DNA of 64,000 nucleotides from Dermacentor variabilis. Its lineage: Eukaryota; Arthropoda; Arachnida; Ixodida; Ixodidae. Both the position numbers and the translations under genes were made by a program. The stretch lies in contig NC_134569.1 of the NCBI RefSeq assembly GCF_050947875.1, positions 190,460,067 to 190,524,066 of the forward strand, in the 5' to 3' direction. Each line of letters begins with the position of its first letter. The stretch's first letter is position 1. Positions 33,852 to 46,841 of this stretch are shown here, in pieces. The notes under the pieces are model-generated. The model was not told the origin of the DNA and searched no databases. It was given only the letters and a program-made list of their open reading frames with translations.

Positions 33852-35166
33852 ACTCCGCTGCGTCATTCTTCAAACCAGCTTAAAGTGGCTAGAAGCATGA
33901 CGCTCTGTGGTTGCTGACATAACTCATTCGGTCGTAGACCTGAGTGGTATGTCTGGCAATTCACGCGTAAATTAATCCCCACCAAGAAATACCGGCGTTG
34001 CCGTAACAGTAGCGGAGGTTGCGGCAAGAAATCGCCACCGGTGCCTCTTCTTTTTTTCTTTTTACCCCCAAAACATGTCCTTCTTTTAACCGTGAAGCTA
34101 CGCTTTATGTCCGCGATAACGAGAACAAGGAATGATATTTTATATACCTTAAAAGTCTATATATTGCGGACAAATATCGGTGTATATAAGCATGGGGACT
34201 ATGTGGGTGCCGTGAAGAAAACGTTTTGTTGAAATCTTTGTGTACTTCAGACGCTTAGAAAAAAAAAGTCGACTGCTAGCCGGTGTAGGAACATTGTAAG
34301 TTGATTAATGCCACCCTATGTATCAGTGAAATAGAAATTCTATACAAAATGACTATACAGTTTAGGCGGCCCATACCGCAATCGATTCACTGTTTTCTTT
34401 CGCGGCTGATGTCAGTTATGACTGGCTAAGACCAAAGTCAAACTCTGAAACGATAGCTCGGTGTACATTCGGTGATGAAATGTAGCCTTTATTTACCAAT
34501 TTCGCCTAGTTTCAATGATCGTCAGCCTACCGATCACAATTTCAAACTGGAGGCGATTCAACTTTGACCATTGGGTATCTGCTGGTTGTGGTATCGACGA
34601 GAATAGCGCAAGAGCCTCTTGGTATGTGCCAAAATTGTCAATTTTCTGCCTGTTGCAATATGGACACGTAGAGGACTTGAGGAACTAGGAACGTGTTCGA
34701 ACTACAACATACGCGTTCAGTATGCGATATAGGAATGGTCCAATTCATGACCAGTCGTCGATAAATAATGTGCCACGTTTACGCCAGGTATACGTACTCC
34801 TAACAAGCTGCTTGAGCCAACTTTAACGCGATAGCGTTAAGGGCCCGGTGTCCCCCCAAAATCTGGTGTCGGAACCCCGCGTCGGACGTCGTTTTCGACA
34901 AAATGAATTTCAAACGAGCCATAACCAAGGTCCTCCATTTGGCGCAAGAAGGCGATTTAATTGAATGCCTCAATCTGAAATACGCCGAAAAATTGTAACG
35001 TATGACATACACACAAACCGACAGACATGATAGTGGCGGATTGTAATTTTACAATCCGAGAAAATATAACTATGTTACGCGAAAACTCAAAGAAACGCCT
35101 TTCCCAGCGCTTCACCATTGATGGACCGCCAACGGAGTCCGCCATTTGCAGGCGCCGGCTCGTGAG

Positions 35167-35719
35167 TAGACAGTTTTAGTTTAGCGTGCGCAACTATAGC
35201 GTACGCTATACGCTATAATATAGCGTACGCTAAGCAGCGCACGTTTTCTACAATTTTAGTTGGCCGGCGATATCTTCGGATCTCAGAGGCCATATGCCGT
35301 CGTTGCGGCTATTTCGCGCCTTTAGCGACAGGTGGCGCTGACATCTCGAACGTTTCTTTCGTTAGGCTTCGACTCGTTCGAAACGAGAAGCGAACTCGAA
35401 AACAGCACGAGGTTATCCATAATACTCTGTCGTCGAAGCGGCCTGAGACTAAGCGAAAGCCGTTTACACAGTCATTTGCTACGAACGAAGTGCATTTTAC
35501 AAAAGCAACGCCAAATTCAATTCGAAGTGGGCAGCCGGGACCGCCGCCGTGTTTCCCGCAAGCTCCGCAAACCCCGCAAAAACGCTAACGCTAACTCGTT
35601 TGCGTTGCGTACGCCCGCTATACCCGCGATTTCGTTTAGCGTTCAGCGCATGCGCAGTGACGACCCGCTATTTTTTAGCGTACGCAATGGAATAGCGTAC
35701 GCTTTACTAAAACTGTCTA
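35167..35719. mobile_element. MITE-like TIR element (U7 copy)
   Basis: The right end is of the TTTACT type shared with U1, U8 and U11. A private CCCGCGATTTCG lies near 35624. Confidence 0.75.
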
Positions 35720-38700
35720 ATATCTCGGGGGCGACGGAGTGGTGCGCCCAGTTCCTTGCAATGCCTCCAGATGGCGCTCGCCTACGCCGCGTCGGGCCGC
35801 ACGCTGGAAGCCCCATTTCTTCCGGAAAGCCTCCCTTCGTGGCTAGCGTTCGCAGCCGACGTTTCCCGGTAAACATTACAGGTACAAATGCTCCAGTTGC
35901 CGGGAAGTGTGAGAAGCAGTCAGGGATCTTTGAATGCTGTCACGTGCCACTCTTAAACGCGAAGCATAAGCGTGCTCCATTTTTTAACAGATCTATTTGA
36001 TATATTGCTGAATAAAATGCAGAGGCAGAATAAACAACACAGGTCAAAAGCGGAGAAGGAGGAAAGCGAGCTGCCTGATCAGATGATGCATGAACGCAGG
36101 ATGACGTCATGCTTTAGTGGAGGAGGGCTAAAAGTGCACGAGAGCCAGTTATCGGGGGCCGATCCACCACATACATCTTCAGGTCGAGCACGGGCGCATG
36201 ATGGATAGCATTGCCGCAAAACGCAGCCAGCATTGTTTAGGTACTGCTATTTCAATAAGTATTTCAACAGTGGTTCTATGAATAAACACAATATACTTTC
36301 ACGTGTTTCAATGTAGAAGTGTTCTTGGCCCTTATATCGCGTCTACTTGTATCCGCTGATGTACGCATGAATTTTCGAGGGCATGGGCATATGAGCAAAG
36401 GTAGGCTGCACAAGACAGCTAGGATTATGTTAAATGCTTTCTTCCAACCTTGTTGAGTGTTTGCCTATTGCACTTTTTTCTTGCGCTGATGAAATAATGT
36501 TGCGCAAGACTAGTGCATAAACACGCCTTCAGCAAAGCCGCATAATAGAGACGTAGCGGTTAAGAGATATAAATAAATAAGCATTAGTAGTGCTCGTCGT
36601 CTTATATTCGGTATGCGGATAGTGTGTCACGAAGTAATTTGAAGAAAGTTTCGTAATTACTAGCAAGTTACACGTGCTTTTGCCTGTGCGTTGCTTTTAT
36701 GTGATCGATTGTGCCCAGAAATGGTCAACTACGCAGTAATTTGAGGAGCAATTCTTACCGCCTTGTAGATCAACAGTCCAAAGATGTATTAAGAGTATGT
36801 ACATCACCGGGATATTAAAAAATGCACACATCGATCCACTTTAATAAGATTGGGAAGCTTTCCAAGCATATTAGTGCCTATGCAAATAACGTAACGACAA
36901 AAGTTGCAATGTTCCAATACAGATTTTCATCAAGCAAACAAAAGAAAAGAAAAAAAAGAAAAGGTCGCAGGTGGCGTCCATTTATTTCTTCTACATTTGC
37001 GCTTATATTCGTTTTGGCGTGCTTCGATTTGTACTCCTGTGGTTGACGAGCATGTATTCACAGTTGTGAAAGGCCGTCGGTATGCCTGCGAAAGTGTTCT
37101 TTCAGAACTACCGGGCCAGAAGCGTTTAGAAATCGTTGTATATTAATTACCCATTGCGTTTCATTTTCCTGTGCTGCCCTCTGCCGCAAACAGCTGGAAA
37201 CATTTTCGAAGGGCGTCGGGGCTTTCGCCGGTTGATTTGTGTACCTGCGCCCACGGTGAGTGCGCTTCATGTGTGCGTTTCGCGGATCGATAATCATTAA
37301 TAATGTTTTCTCCGGGCAGAATGTCGTTCGTGGAAGCCACGAAGCAGTCAATGACTACTGGGTGAGGGGGCCTGTGTGCGCTGTTGTGCAAACGGTGCGA
37401 CCGATAAAGGCACGTGAAGTTCCGTTTGCCGACAAGGCTGCCTTGGAGTTTGAGGTCGCTGATTTTAGACTTGAATCTCGCATTTGGTATTTTTGTTAAA
37501 CATTATTATCACATTTCGCATATTCAAAAGGTATTCGAGCGCAGCCTTCTACGCCGGATTTATCGAAGCGGTAAACTTGTTTGCGTAGACATCTACAGGC
37601 GCAGATCGTTGAGCGTCAGATATTCTGTAAAAGGTGCATCGCTGATATGAAATAATCTCTGAACGTAGCAAAACATACATATCTGCGCATATGTGCCGAG
37701 TTGTACCACCCGGAGACGCGACAATATGAGCTGCCGAGCCACTTCAACAATGGCAACTGTGATCCAGATAACATATTACGGGCTGTTAATTTATTTCTGA
37801 TTCTCGCTTTCTTGAACTCCATCATACTCAGGAGTTTGCGCGTACCAGGAAACGTTTTTGAGAAAACTGTACTCGCATAATTTAAGTGCTCATTTACAGA
37901 CCGTGTCGTTCTCTCGCGTAATGTTGGATGCCATCGGTGAGACAGATTGTACAACTGAGAGAGGCAGTTGTTTCTTCTTGTGTATACGAAATGCACCGGC
38001 TCTTGTTTCTCGCTTGACACAGAGGCAAACAATGCATCTCTGGAATTGTCAAATGTGTCGGCTTAGCTGCAAATATTGCCCCAACGATCTACGTAGCGAA
38101 TGCGAACGGACACATACGGCAACGGTGGCGTACAGATTTTGGCACAACGCTGCGTCACCGCTTGCCGCTTATATTGTATACGCGCCTTGCGAAGTGGAGT
38201 GTAGTCGATTTCTAATCGCAAACGACAGCACTGAGCTATGAAAGGTCTTTCGTTCTTTCTAACTGCTTCCCTTTCAGCTCAAGTCCACCAAAAGTGTGTG
38301 CACGAGCACGACGGCATTAGGCTTAACATTCGCTAAACAGCATCAGCATTGACTCAAACTCCATGTGCACGGATGGCGCGGGAGGGTTGAATCTTGTGCA
38401 TTTCAACCTTTAGGCATGTTTTTCCACACTTTGACGGCGATTAATACGATACACAAGCGAAGGCGCTGTCGCCATTTCGCGTCGTCAGTTTGATAGCCGA
38501 TCGCTTAGGCTTCGTTGGCCGGCGCACTGATTTTCTCGGTGCTGTTGACAAGAAAGCCCGTCGCAGTGCGCAACTCGCGCTCGTCGGCTGCGTCGTGTTC
38601 GGCCTGATATGATATTGTGCTTTCAGTGACGCATTGTACTAAACAGTTGGTCACTCGTTGACGTGAGCGTCTTGTCGGTTTCGTATCGACCCAGTCTTAC

Positions 38701-39253
38701 CGCGCCTTGAATGAGTACGTGAAGCCACGCGCGCGCTGCCACCACCAGCATGTGAGGGCCGACCTTGCAACAAGACTTCGTCCTCAACGTGATATTTTAA
38801 AGCGTTGCCCATGTATAACTCAAGGGCTTTTGGTTAATGAATTGACCAGCCATCAACGAAGGGCGCAGTCCATACGACAACCTAGTCGCCTTTTGTTTAA
38901 AAGTTGACTTGCAGTCTTAAGCTACACATGTTTTCGGCACCGCGCTGACGCTGACGAGCTACCAGTGGAGTTTCAAGGCAATACATGACACGAGCGTTTC
39001 TAGCCGCGTGCGTCCGAGCGCTTACTTTTTTTCTTTTCTTTTACAGGGGACTTTCCCGGCACGCGGGGTTGCGCACGACCCTTCCAAGATGTTTCGCGAC
39101 TAACCCGCTAGGCCTGGGCGCATGCGCCGTCGCACCATGAAAAGTCCAGATTTGCCTCAGGCGAGAAGGGAACAAAAGGATTCCGGAGTAGGTAAGTGGG
39201 AGAAAGCGTTCCCGCACACAAAACACGATGTTAACATGCGAAATGTCACCGAA

Positions 39254-39410
39254 GTCGTGGCGCAGTGGTTAGGGCGCCGGCCTCGGCTTCGGGAGGTGGC
39301 GGGTTCGAATCCCACCGCCGGCGGAGACCCACCGCATAAAGGGTACAAGTGTCTCCCCTGCCCGGAGCATGGCTCCAATTCGTGGGATGTGCACTTGGGG
39401 GGCGCTGCTA
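39254..39410 (+). mobile_element. tRNA-derived SINE (U7 copy)
   Basis: Consensus copy; no private changes seen. Confidence 0.75.
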
Positions 39411-40726
39411 ACTCCGCTGCGTCATTCTTCAAACCAGCTTAAAGTGGCTAGAAGCATGACGCTCTGTGGTTGCTGACATAACTCATTCGGTCGTAGACCT
39501 GAGTGGTATGTCTGGCAATTCACGCGTAAATTAATCCCCACCAAAAAATACCGGCGTTGCCGTAACAGTAGCGGAGGTTGCGGCAAAAAATCGCCACCGG
39601 TGCCTCTTCTTTTTTTCTTTTTACCCCCAAAACATGTCCTTCTTTTAACCGTGAAGCTACGCTTTATGTCCGCGATAACGAGAACAAGGAATGATATTTT
39701 ATATGCCTTAAAAGTCTATATATTGCGGACAAATATCGGTGTATATAAGCATGGGGACTATGTGGGTGCCGTGAAGAAAACGTTTTGTTGAAATCTTTGT
39801 GTACTTCAGACGCTTAGAAAAAAAAAAGTCGACTGCTAGCCGGTGTAGGAACATTGTAAGTTGATTAATGCCACCCTATGTATCAGTGAAATAGAAATTC
39901 TATACAAAATGACTATACAGTTTAGGCGGCCCATACCGCAATGGATTCACTGTTTTCTTTCGCGGCTGATGTCAGTTATGACTGGCTAAGACCAAAGTCA
40001 AACTCTGAAACGATAGCTCGGTGTACATTCGGTGATGAAATGTAGCCTTTATTTACCAATTTCGCCTAGTTTCAATGATCGTCAGCCTACCGATCACAAT
40101 TTCAAACTGGAGGCGATTCAACTTTGACCATTGGGTATCTGCTGGTTGTGGTATCGACGAGAATAGCGCAAGAGCCTCTTGGTATGTGCCAAAATTGTCA
40201 ATTTTCTGCCTGTTCCAATATGGACACGTAGAGGACTTGAGGAACTAGGAACGTGTTCGAACTACAACATACGCGTTCAGTATGCGATATAGGAATGGTC
40301 CAATTCATGACCAGTCGTCGATAAATAATGTGCCACGTTTACGCCAGGTATACGTACTCCTAACAAGCTGCTTGAGCCAACTTTAACGCGATAGCGTTAA
40401 GGGCCCGGTGTCCCCCCAAAATCTGGTGTCGGAACCCCGCGTCGGACGTCGTTTTCGACAAAATGATTTTCAAACCAGCCATAACCAAGGTCCTCCATTT
40501 GGCGCAAGAAGGCGATTTAATTGAATGCCTCAATCTGAAATACGCCGAAAAATTGTAACGTATGACATACACACAAACCGACAGACATGATAGTGGCGGA
40601 TTGTAATTTTACAATCCGAGAAAATATAACTATGTTACGCGAAAACTCAAAGAAACGCCTTTCCCAGCGCTTCACCATTGATGGACCGCCAACGGAGTCC
40701 GCCATTTGCAGGCGCCGGCTCGTGAG

Positions 40727-41279
40727 TAGACAGTTTTAGTTTAGCGTGCGCAACTATAGCGTACGCTATACGCTATAATATAGCGTACGCTAAGCAGCGC
40801 ACGTTTTCTACAATTTTAGTTGGCCGGCGATATCTTCAGATCTCAGAGGCCATATGCCGTCGTTGCGGCTATTTCGCGCCTTTAGCGACAGGTGGCGCTG
40901 ACATCTCGAACGTTTCTTTCGTTAGGCTTCGACTCGTTCGAAACGAGAAGCGAACTCGAAAACAGCACGAGGTTATCCATAATACTCTGTTGTCGAAGCG
41001 GCCTGAGACTAAGCGAAAGCCGTTTACACAGTCATTTGCTACGAACGAAGTGCATTTTACAAAAGCAACGCCAAATTCAATTCGAAGTGGGCAGCCGGGA
41101 CCGCCGCCGTGTTTCCCGCAAGCTCCGCAAACCCCGCAAAAACGCTAACGCTAACTCGTTTGCGTTGCGTACGCCCGCTATACCCGCTATTTCGTTTAGC
41201 GTTCAGAGCATGCGCAGTGACGACCCGCTATTTTTTAGCGTACGCAATGGAATAGCGTACGCTTTACTAAAACTGTCTA
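40727..41279. mobile_element. MITE-like TIR element (U8 copy)
   Basis: TTTACT type. Private changes are CTTCAGATC near 40836, TGTTGTCGAAG near 40988 and TTCAGAGCATG near 41203. Confidence 0.75.
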
Positions 41280-44200
41280 ATATCTCGGGGGCGACGGAGT
41301 GGTGCGCCCAGTTCCTTGCAATGCCTCCAGATGGCGCTCGCTTACGCCGCGTCGGGCCGCACGCTGGAAGCCCCATTTCTTCCGGAAAGCCCCCCTTCGT
41401 GGCTAGCGTTCGCAGCCGACGTTTCCCGGTAAACATTACAGGTACAAATGCTCCAGTTGCCGGGAAGTGTGAGAAGCAGTCAGGGATCTTTGAATGCTGT
41501 CACGTGCCAATCTTAAATGCGAAGCATAAGCGTGCTCCATTTTTTAACAGATCTATTTGATATATTGCTGAATAAAATGCAGAGGCAGAATAAACAACAC
41601 AGGTCAAAAGCGGAGAAGGAGGAAAGCGAGCTGCCTGATCAGATGATGCATGAACGCAGGATGACGTCATGCTTTAGTGGAGGAGGGCTAAAAGTGCACG
41701 AGAGCCAGTTATCGGGGGCCGATCCACCACATACATCTTCAGGTCGAGCACGGGCGCATGATGGATAGCATTGCCGCAAAACGCAGCCAGCATTGTTTAG
41801 GTACTGCTATTTCAATAAGTATTTCAACAGTGGTTCTATGAATAAACACAATATACTTTCACGTGTTTCAATGTAGAAGTGTTCTTGGCCCTTATATCGC
41901 GTCTACTTGTATCCGCTGATGTACGCATGAATTTTCGAGGGCATGGGCATATGAGCAAAGGTAGGCTGCACAAGACAGCTAGGATTATGTTAAATGCTTT
42001 CTTCCAACCTTGTTGAGTGTTTGCCTATTGCACTTTTTTCTTGCGCTGATGAAATAATGTTGCGCAAGACTAGTGCATAAACACGCCTTCAGCAAAGCCG
42101 CATAATAGAGACGTAGCGGTTAAGAGATATAAATAAATAAGCATTAGTAGTGCTCGTCGTCTTATATTCGGTATGCGGATAGTGTGTCACGAAGTAATTT
42201 GAAGAAAGTTTCGTAATTACTAGCAAGTTACACGTGCTTTTGCCTGTGCGTTGCTTTTATGTGATCGATTGTGCCCAGAAATGGTCAACTACGCAGTAAT
42301 TTGAGGAGCAATTCTTACCGCCTTGTAGATCAACAGTCCAAAGATGTATTAAGAGTATGTACATCACCGGGATATTAAAAAATGCACACATCGATCCACT
42401 TTAATAAGATTGGGAAGCTTTCCAAGCATATTAGTGCCTATGCAAATAACGTAACGACAAAAGTTGCAATGTTCCAATACAGATTTTCATCAAGCAAACA
42501 AAAGAAAAGAAAAAAAAGAAAAGGTCGCAGGTGGCGTCCATTTATTTCTTCTACATTTGCGCTTATATTCGTTTTGGCGTGCTTCGATTTGTACTCCTGT
42601 GGTTGACGAGCATGTATTCACAGTTGTGAAAGGCCGTCGGTATGCCTGCGAAAGTGTTCTTTCAGAACTACCGGGCCAGAAGCGTTTAGAAATCGTTGTA
42701 TATTAATTACCCATTGCGTTTCATTTTCCTGTGCTGCCCTCTGCCGCAAACAGCTGGAAACATTTTCGAAGGGCGTCGGGGCTTTCGCCGGTTGATTTGT
42801 GTACCTGCGCCCACGGTGAGTGCGCTTCATGTGTGCGTTTCGCGGATCGATAATCATTAATAATGTTTTCTCCGGGCAGAATGTCGTTCGTGGAAGCCAC
42901 GAAGCAGTCAATGACTACTGGGTGAGGGGGCCTGTGTGCGCTGTTGTGCAAACGGTGCGACCGATAAAGGCACGTGAAGTTCCGTTTGCCGACAAGGCTG
43001 CCTTGGAGTTTGAGGTCGCTGATTTTAGACTTGAATCTCGCATTTGGTATTTTTGTTAAACATTATTATCACATTTCGCATATTCAAAAGGTATTCGAGC
43101 GCAGCCTTCTACGCCGGATTTATCGAAGCGGTAAACTTGTTTGCGTAGACATCTACAGGCGCAGATCGTTGAGCGTCAGATATTCTGTAAAAGGTGCATC
43201 GCTGATATGAAATAATCTCTGAACGTAGCAAAACATACATATCTGCGCATATGTGCCGAGTTGTACCACCCGGAGACGCGACAATATGAGCTGCCGAGCC
43301 ACTTCAACAATGGCAACTGTGATCCAGATAACATATTACGGGCTGTTAATTTATTTCTGATTCTCGCTTTCTTGAACTCCATCATACTCAGGAGTTTGCG
43401 CGTACCAGGAAACGTTTTTGAGAAAACTGTACTCGCATAATTTAAGTGCTCATTTACAGACCGTGTCGTTCTCTCGCGTAATGTTGGATGCCATCGGTGA
43501 GACAGATTGTACAACTGAGAGAGGCAGTTGTTTCTTCTTGTGTATACGAAATGCACCGGCTCTTGTTTCTCGCTTGACACAGAGGCAAACAATGCATCTC
43601 TGGAATTGTCAAATGTGTCGGCTTAGCTGCAAATATTGCCCCAACGATCTACGTAGCGAATGCGAACGGACACATACGGCAACGGTGGCGTACAGATTTT
43701 GGCACAACGCTGCGTCACCGCTTGCCGCTTATATTGTATACGCGCCTTGCGAAGTGGAGTGTAGTCGATTTCTAATCGCAAACGACAGCACTGAGCTATG
43801 AAAGGTCTTTCGTTCTTTCTAACTGCTTCCCTTTCAGCTCAAGTCCACCAAAAGTGTGTGCACGAGCACGACGGCATTAGGCTTAACATTCGCTAAACAG
43901 CATCAGCATTGACTCAAACTCCATGTGCACGGATGGCGTGGGAGGGTTGCATCTTGTGCATTTCAACCTTTAGGCATGTTTTTCCACACTTTGACGGCGA
44001 TTAATACGATACACAAGCGAAGGCGCTGTCGCCATTTCGCGTCGTCAGTTTGATAGCCGATCGCTTAGGCTTCGTTGGCCGGCGCACTGATTTTCTCGGT
44101 GCTGTTGACAAGAAAGCCCGTCGCAGTGCGGCAACTCGCGCTTGTCGGCTGCGTCGTGTTCGGCCTGATATGATATTGTGCTTTCAGTGACGCATTGTAC

Positions 44201-44814
44201 TAAACAGTTGGTCACTCGTTGACGTGAGCGTCTTGTCGGTTTCGTATCGACCCAGTCTTACCGCGCCTTGAATGAGTACGTGAAGCCACGCGCGCGCTGC
44301 CACCACCAGCATGTGAGGGCCGACCTTGCAACAAGACTTCGTCCTCAACGTGATATTTTAAAGCGTTGCCCAAGTATAACTCAAGGGCTTTTGGTTAATG
44401 AATTGACCAGCCATCAACGAAGGGCGCAGTCCATACGACAACCTAGTCGCCTTTTGTTTAAAAGTTGACTTGCAGTCTTAAGCTACACATGTTTTCGGCA
44501 CCGCGCTGACGCTGACGAGCTACCAGTGGAGTTTCAAGGCAATACATGACACGAGCGTTTCTAGCCGCGTGCGTCCGAGCGCTTACTTTTTTTCTTTTCT
44601 TTTACAGGGGACTTTCCCGGCACGCGGGGTTGCGCACGACCCTTCCAAGATGTTTCGCGACTAACCCGCTAGGCCTGGGCGCATGCGCCGTCGCACCATG
44701 AAAAGTCCAGATTTGCCTCAGGCGAGAAGGGAACAAAAGGATTCCGGAGTAGGTAAGTGGGAGAAAGCGTTCCCGCACACAAAACACGATGTTAACATGC
44801 GAAATGTCACCGAA

Positions 44815-44971
44815 GTCGTGGCGCAGTGGTTAGGGCGCCGGCCTCGGCTTCGGGAGGTGGCGGGTTCGAATCCCACCGCCGGCGGAGACCCACCGCATAA
44901 AGGGTACAAGTGTCTCCCCTGGCCGGAGCATGGCTCCAATTCGTGGGATGTGCACTTGGGGGGCGCTGCTA
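44815..44971 (+). mobile_element. tRNA-derived SINE (U8 copy)
   Basis: The body has CCCCTGGCCGG in place of CCCCTGCCCGG. The head is intact. Confidence 0.75.
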
Positions 44972-46288
44972 ACTCCGCTGCGTCATTCTTCAAACCAGCT
45001 TAAAGTGGCTAGAAGCATGACGCTCTGTGGTTGCTGACATAACTCATTCGGTCGTAGACCTGAGTGGTATGTCTGGCAATTCACGCGTAAATTAATCCCC
45101 ACCAAAAAAATACCGGCGTTGCCGTAACAGTAGCGGAGGTTGCGGCAAAAAATCGCCACCGGTGCCTCTTCTTTTTTTCTTTTTACCCCCAAAACATGTC
45201 CTTCTTTTAACCGTGAAGCTACGCTTTATGTCCGCGATAACGAGAACAAGGAATGATATTTTATATAGCTTAAAAGTCTATATATTGCGGACAAATATCG
45301 GTGTATATAAGCATGGGGACTATGTGGGTGCCGTGAAGAAAACGTTTTGTTGAAATCTTTGTGTACTTCAGACGCTTAGAAAAAAAAAAGTCGACTGCTA
45401 GCCGGTGTAGGAACATTGTAAGTTGATTAATGCCACCCTATGTATCAGTGAAATAGAAATTCTATACAAAATGACTATACAGTTTAGGCGGCCCATACCG
45501 CAATGGATTCACTGTTTTCTTTCGCGGCTGATGTCAGTTATGACTGGCTAAGACCAAAGTCAAACTCTGAAACGATAGCTCGGTGTACATTCGGTGATGA
45601 AATGTAGCCTTTATTTACCAATTTCGCCTAGTTTCAATGATCGTCAGCCTACCGATCACAATTTCAAACTGGAGGCGATTCAACTTTGACCATTGGGTAT
45701 CTGCTGGTTGTGGTATCGACGAGAATAGCGCAAGAGCCTCTTGGTATGTGCCAAAATTGTCAATTTTCTGCCTGTTGCAATATGGACACGTAGAGGACTT
45801 GAGGAACTAGGAACGTGTTCGAACTACAACATACGCGTTCAGTATGCGATATAGGAATGGTCCAATTCATGACCAGTCGTCGATAAATAATGTGCCACGT
45901 TTACGCCAGGTATACGTACTCCTAACAAGCTGCTTGAGCCAACTTTAACGCGATAGCGTTAAGGGCCCGGTGTCCCCCCAAAATCTGGTGTCGGAACCCC
46001 GCGTCGGACGTCGTTTTCGACAAAATGATTTTCAAACCAGCCATAACCAAGGTCCTCCATTTGGCGCAAGAAGGCGATTTAATTGAATGCCTCAATCTGA
46101 AATACGCCGAAAAATTGTAACGTATGACATACACACAAACCGACAGACATGATAGTGGCGGATTGTAATTTTACAATCCGAGAAAATATAACTATGTTAC
46201 GCGAAAACTCAAAGAAACGCCTTTCCCAGCGCTTCACCATTGATGGACCGCCAACGGAGTCCGCCATTTGCAGGCGCCGGCTCGTGAG

Positions 46289-46841
46289 TAGACAGTTTTA
46301 GTTTAGCGTGCGCAACTATAGCGTACGCTATACGCTATAATATAGCGTACGCTAAGCAGCGCACGTTTTCTACAATTTTAGTTGGCCGGCGATATCTTCG
46401 GATCTCAGAGGCCATATGCCGTCGTTGCGGCTATTTCGCGCCTTTAGCGACAGGTGGCGCTGACATCTCGAACGTTTCTTTCGTTAGGCTTCGACTCGTT
46501 CGAAACGAGAAGCGAACTCGAAAACAGCACGAGGTTATCCATAATACTCTGTCGTCGAAGCGGCCTGAGACTAAGCGAAAGCCGTTTACACAGTCATTTG
46601 CTACGAACGAAGTGCATTTTACAAAAGCAACGCCAAATTCAATTCGAAGTGGGCAGCCGGGACCGCCGCCGTGTTTCCCGCAAGCTCCGCAAACCCCGCA
46701 AAAACGCTAACGCTAACTCGTTTGCGTTGCGTACGCCCGCTATACCCGCTATTTCGTTTAGCGTTCAGCGCATGCGCAGTGACGACCCGCTATTTTTTAG
46801 CGTACGCAATGGAATAGCGTACGCTATACTAAAACTGTCTA
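46289..46841. mobile_element. MITE-like TIR element (U9 copy)
   Basis: TATACT type followed by CTAATATCTC, a combination of the two flanking-haplotype states that is also seen in U10 and U12. Confidence 0.75.

Larger units (their letters stand above)
28267..34073. repeat. Macrosatellite unit U6 (5807 bp), recombinant with SINE insertion
   Basis: Longest unit. The left half has the SINE insertion, five-T run and CATTGGCAT (T at 30825) seen in U3 and U4. From 32251 onward it is haplotype A, unlike U3 and U4. It retains the 16-base segment that U3 and U4 lack. Private changes include TGATGCCCTC near 31612, inside the CTCF-like motif, and CCAAGAAATACC near 33981. Confidence 0.97.
34074..39632. 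repeat. Macrosatellite unit U7 (5559 bp)
   Basis: Haplotype A throughout the right half, TTTACT at the MITE right end, AAAGCGGAGAAGG as in U1. Private changes are AATGAATTTCAAACGAGCC near 34902, CCCGCGATTTCG near 35624, GTGCGCAACTCG (one G lost) near 38567, and CCATGTATAAC near 38809. Confidence 0.97.
39633..45194. repeat. Macrosatellite unit U8 (5562 bp)
   Basis: Haplotype A, close to U7. Private changes are TATATGCCTT near 39702, TGTTCCAAT near 40211, CTTCAGATCTC near 40836, TTCAGAGCATG near 41203, GGCGTGGGAGGGTTGC near 43936 and CCCCTGGCCGG near 44917. It shares CAATGGATTC (about 39941) with the start of U9. Confidence 0.97.
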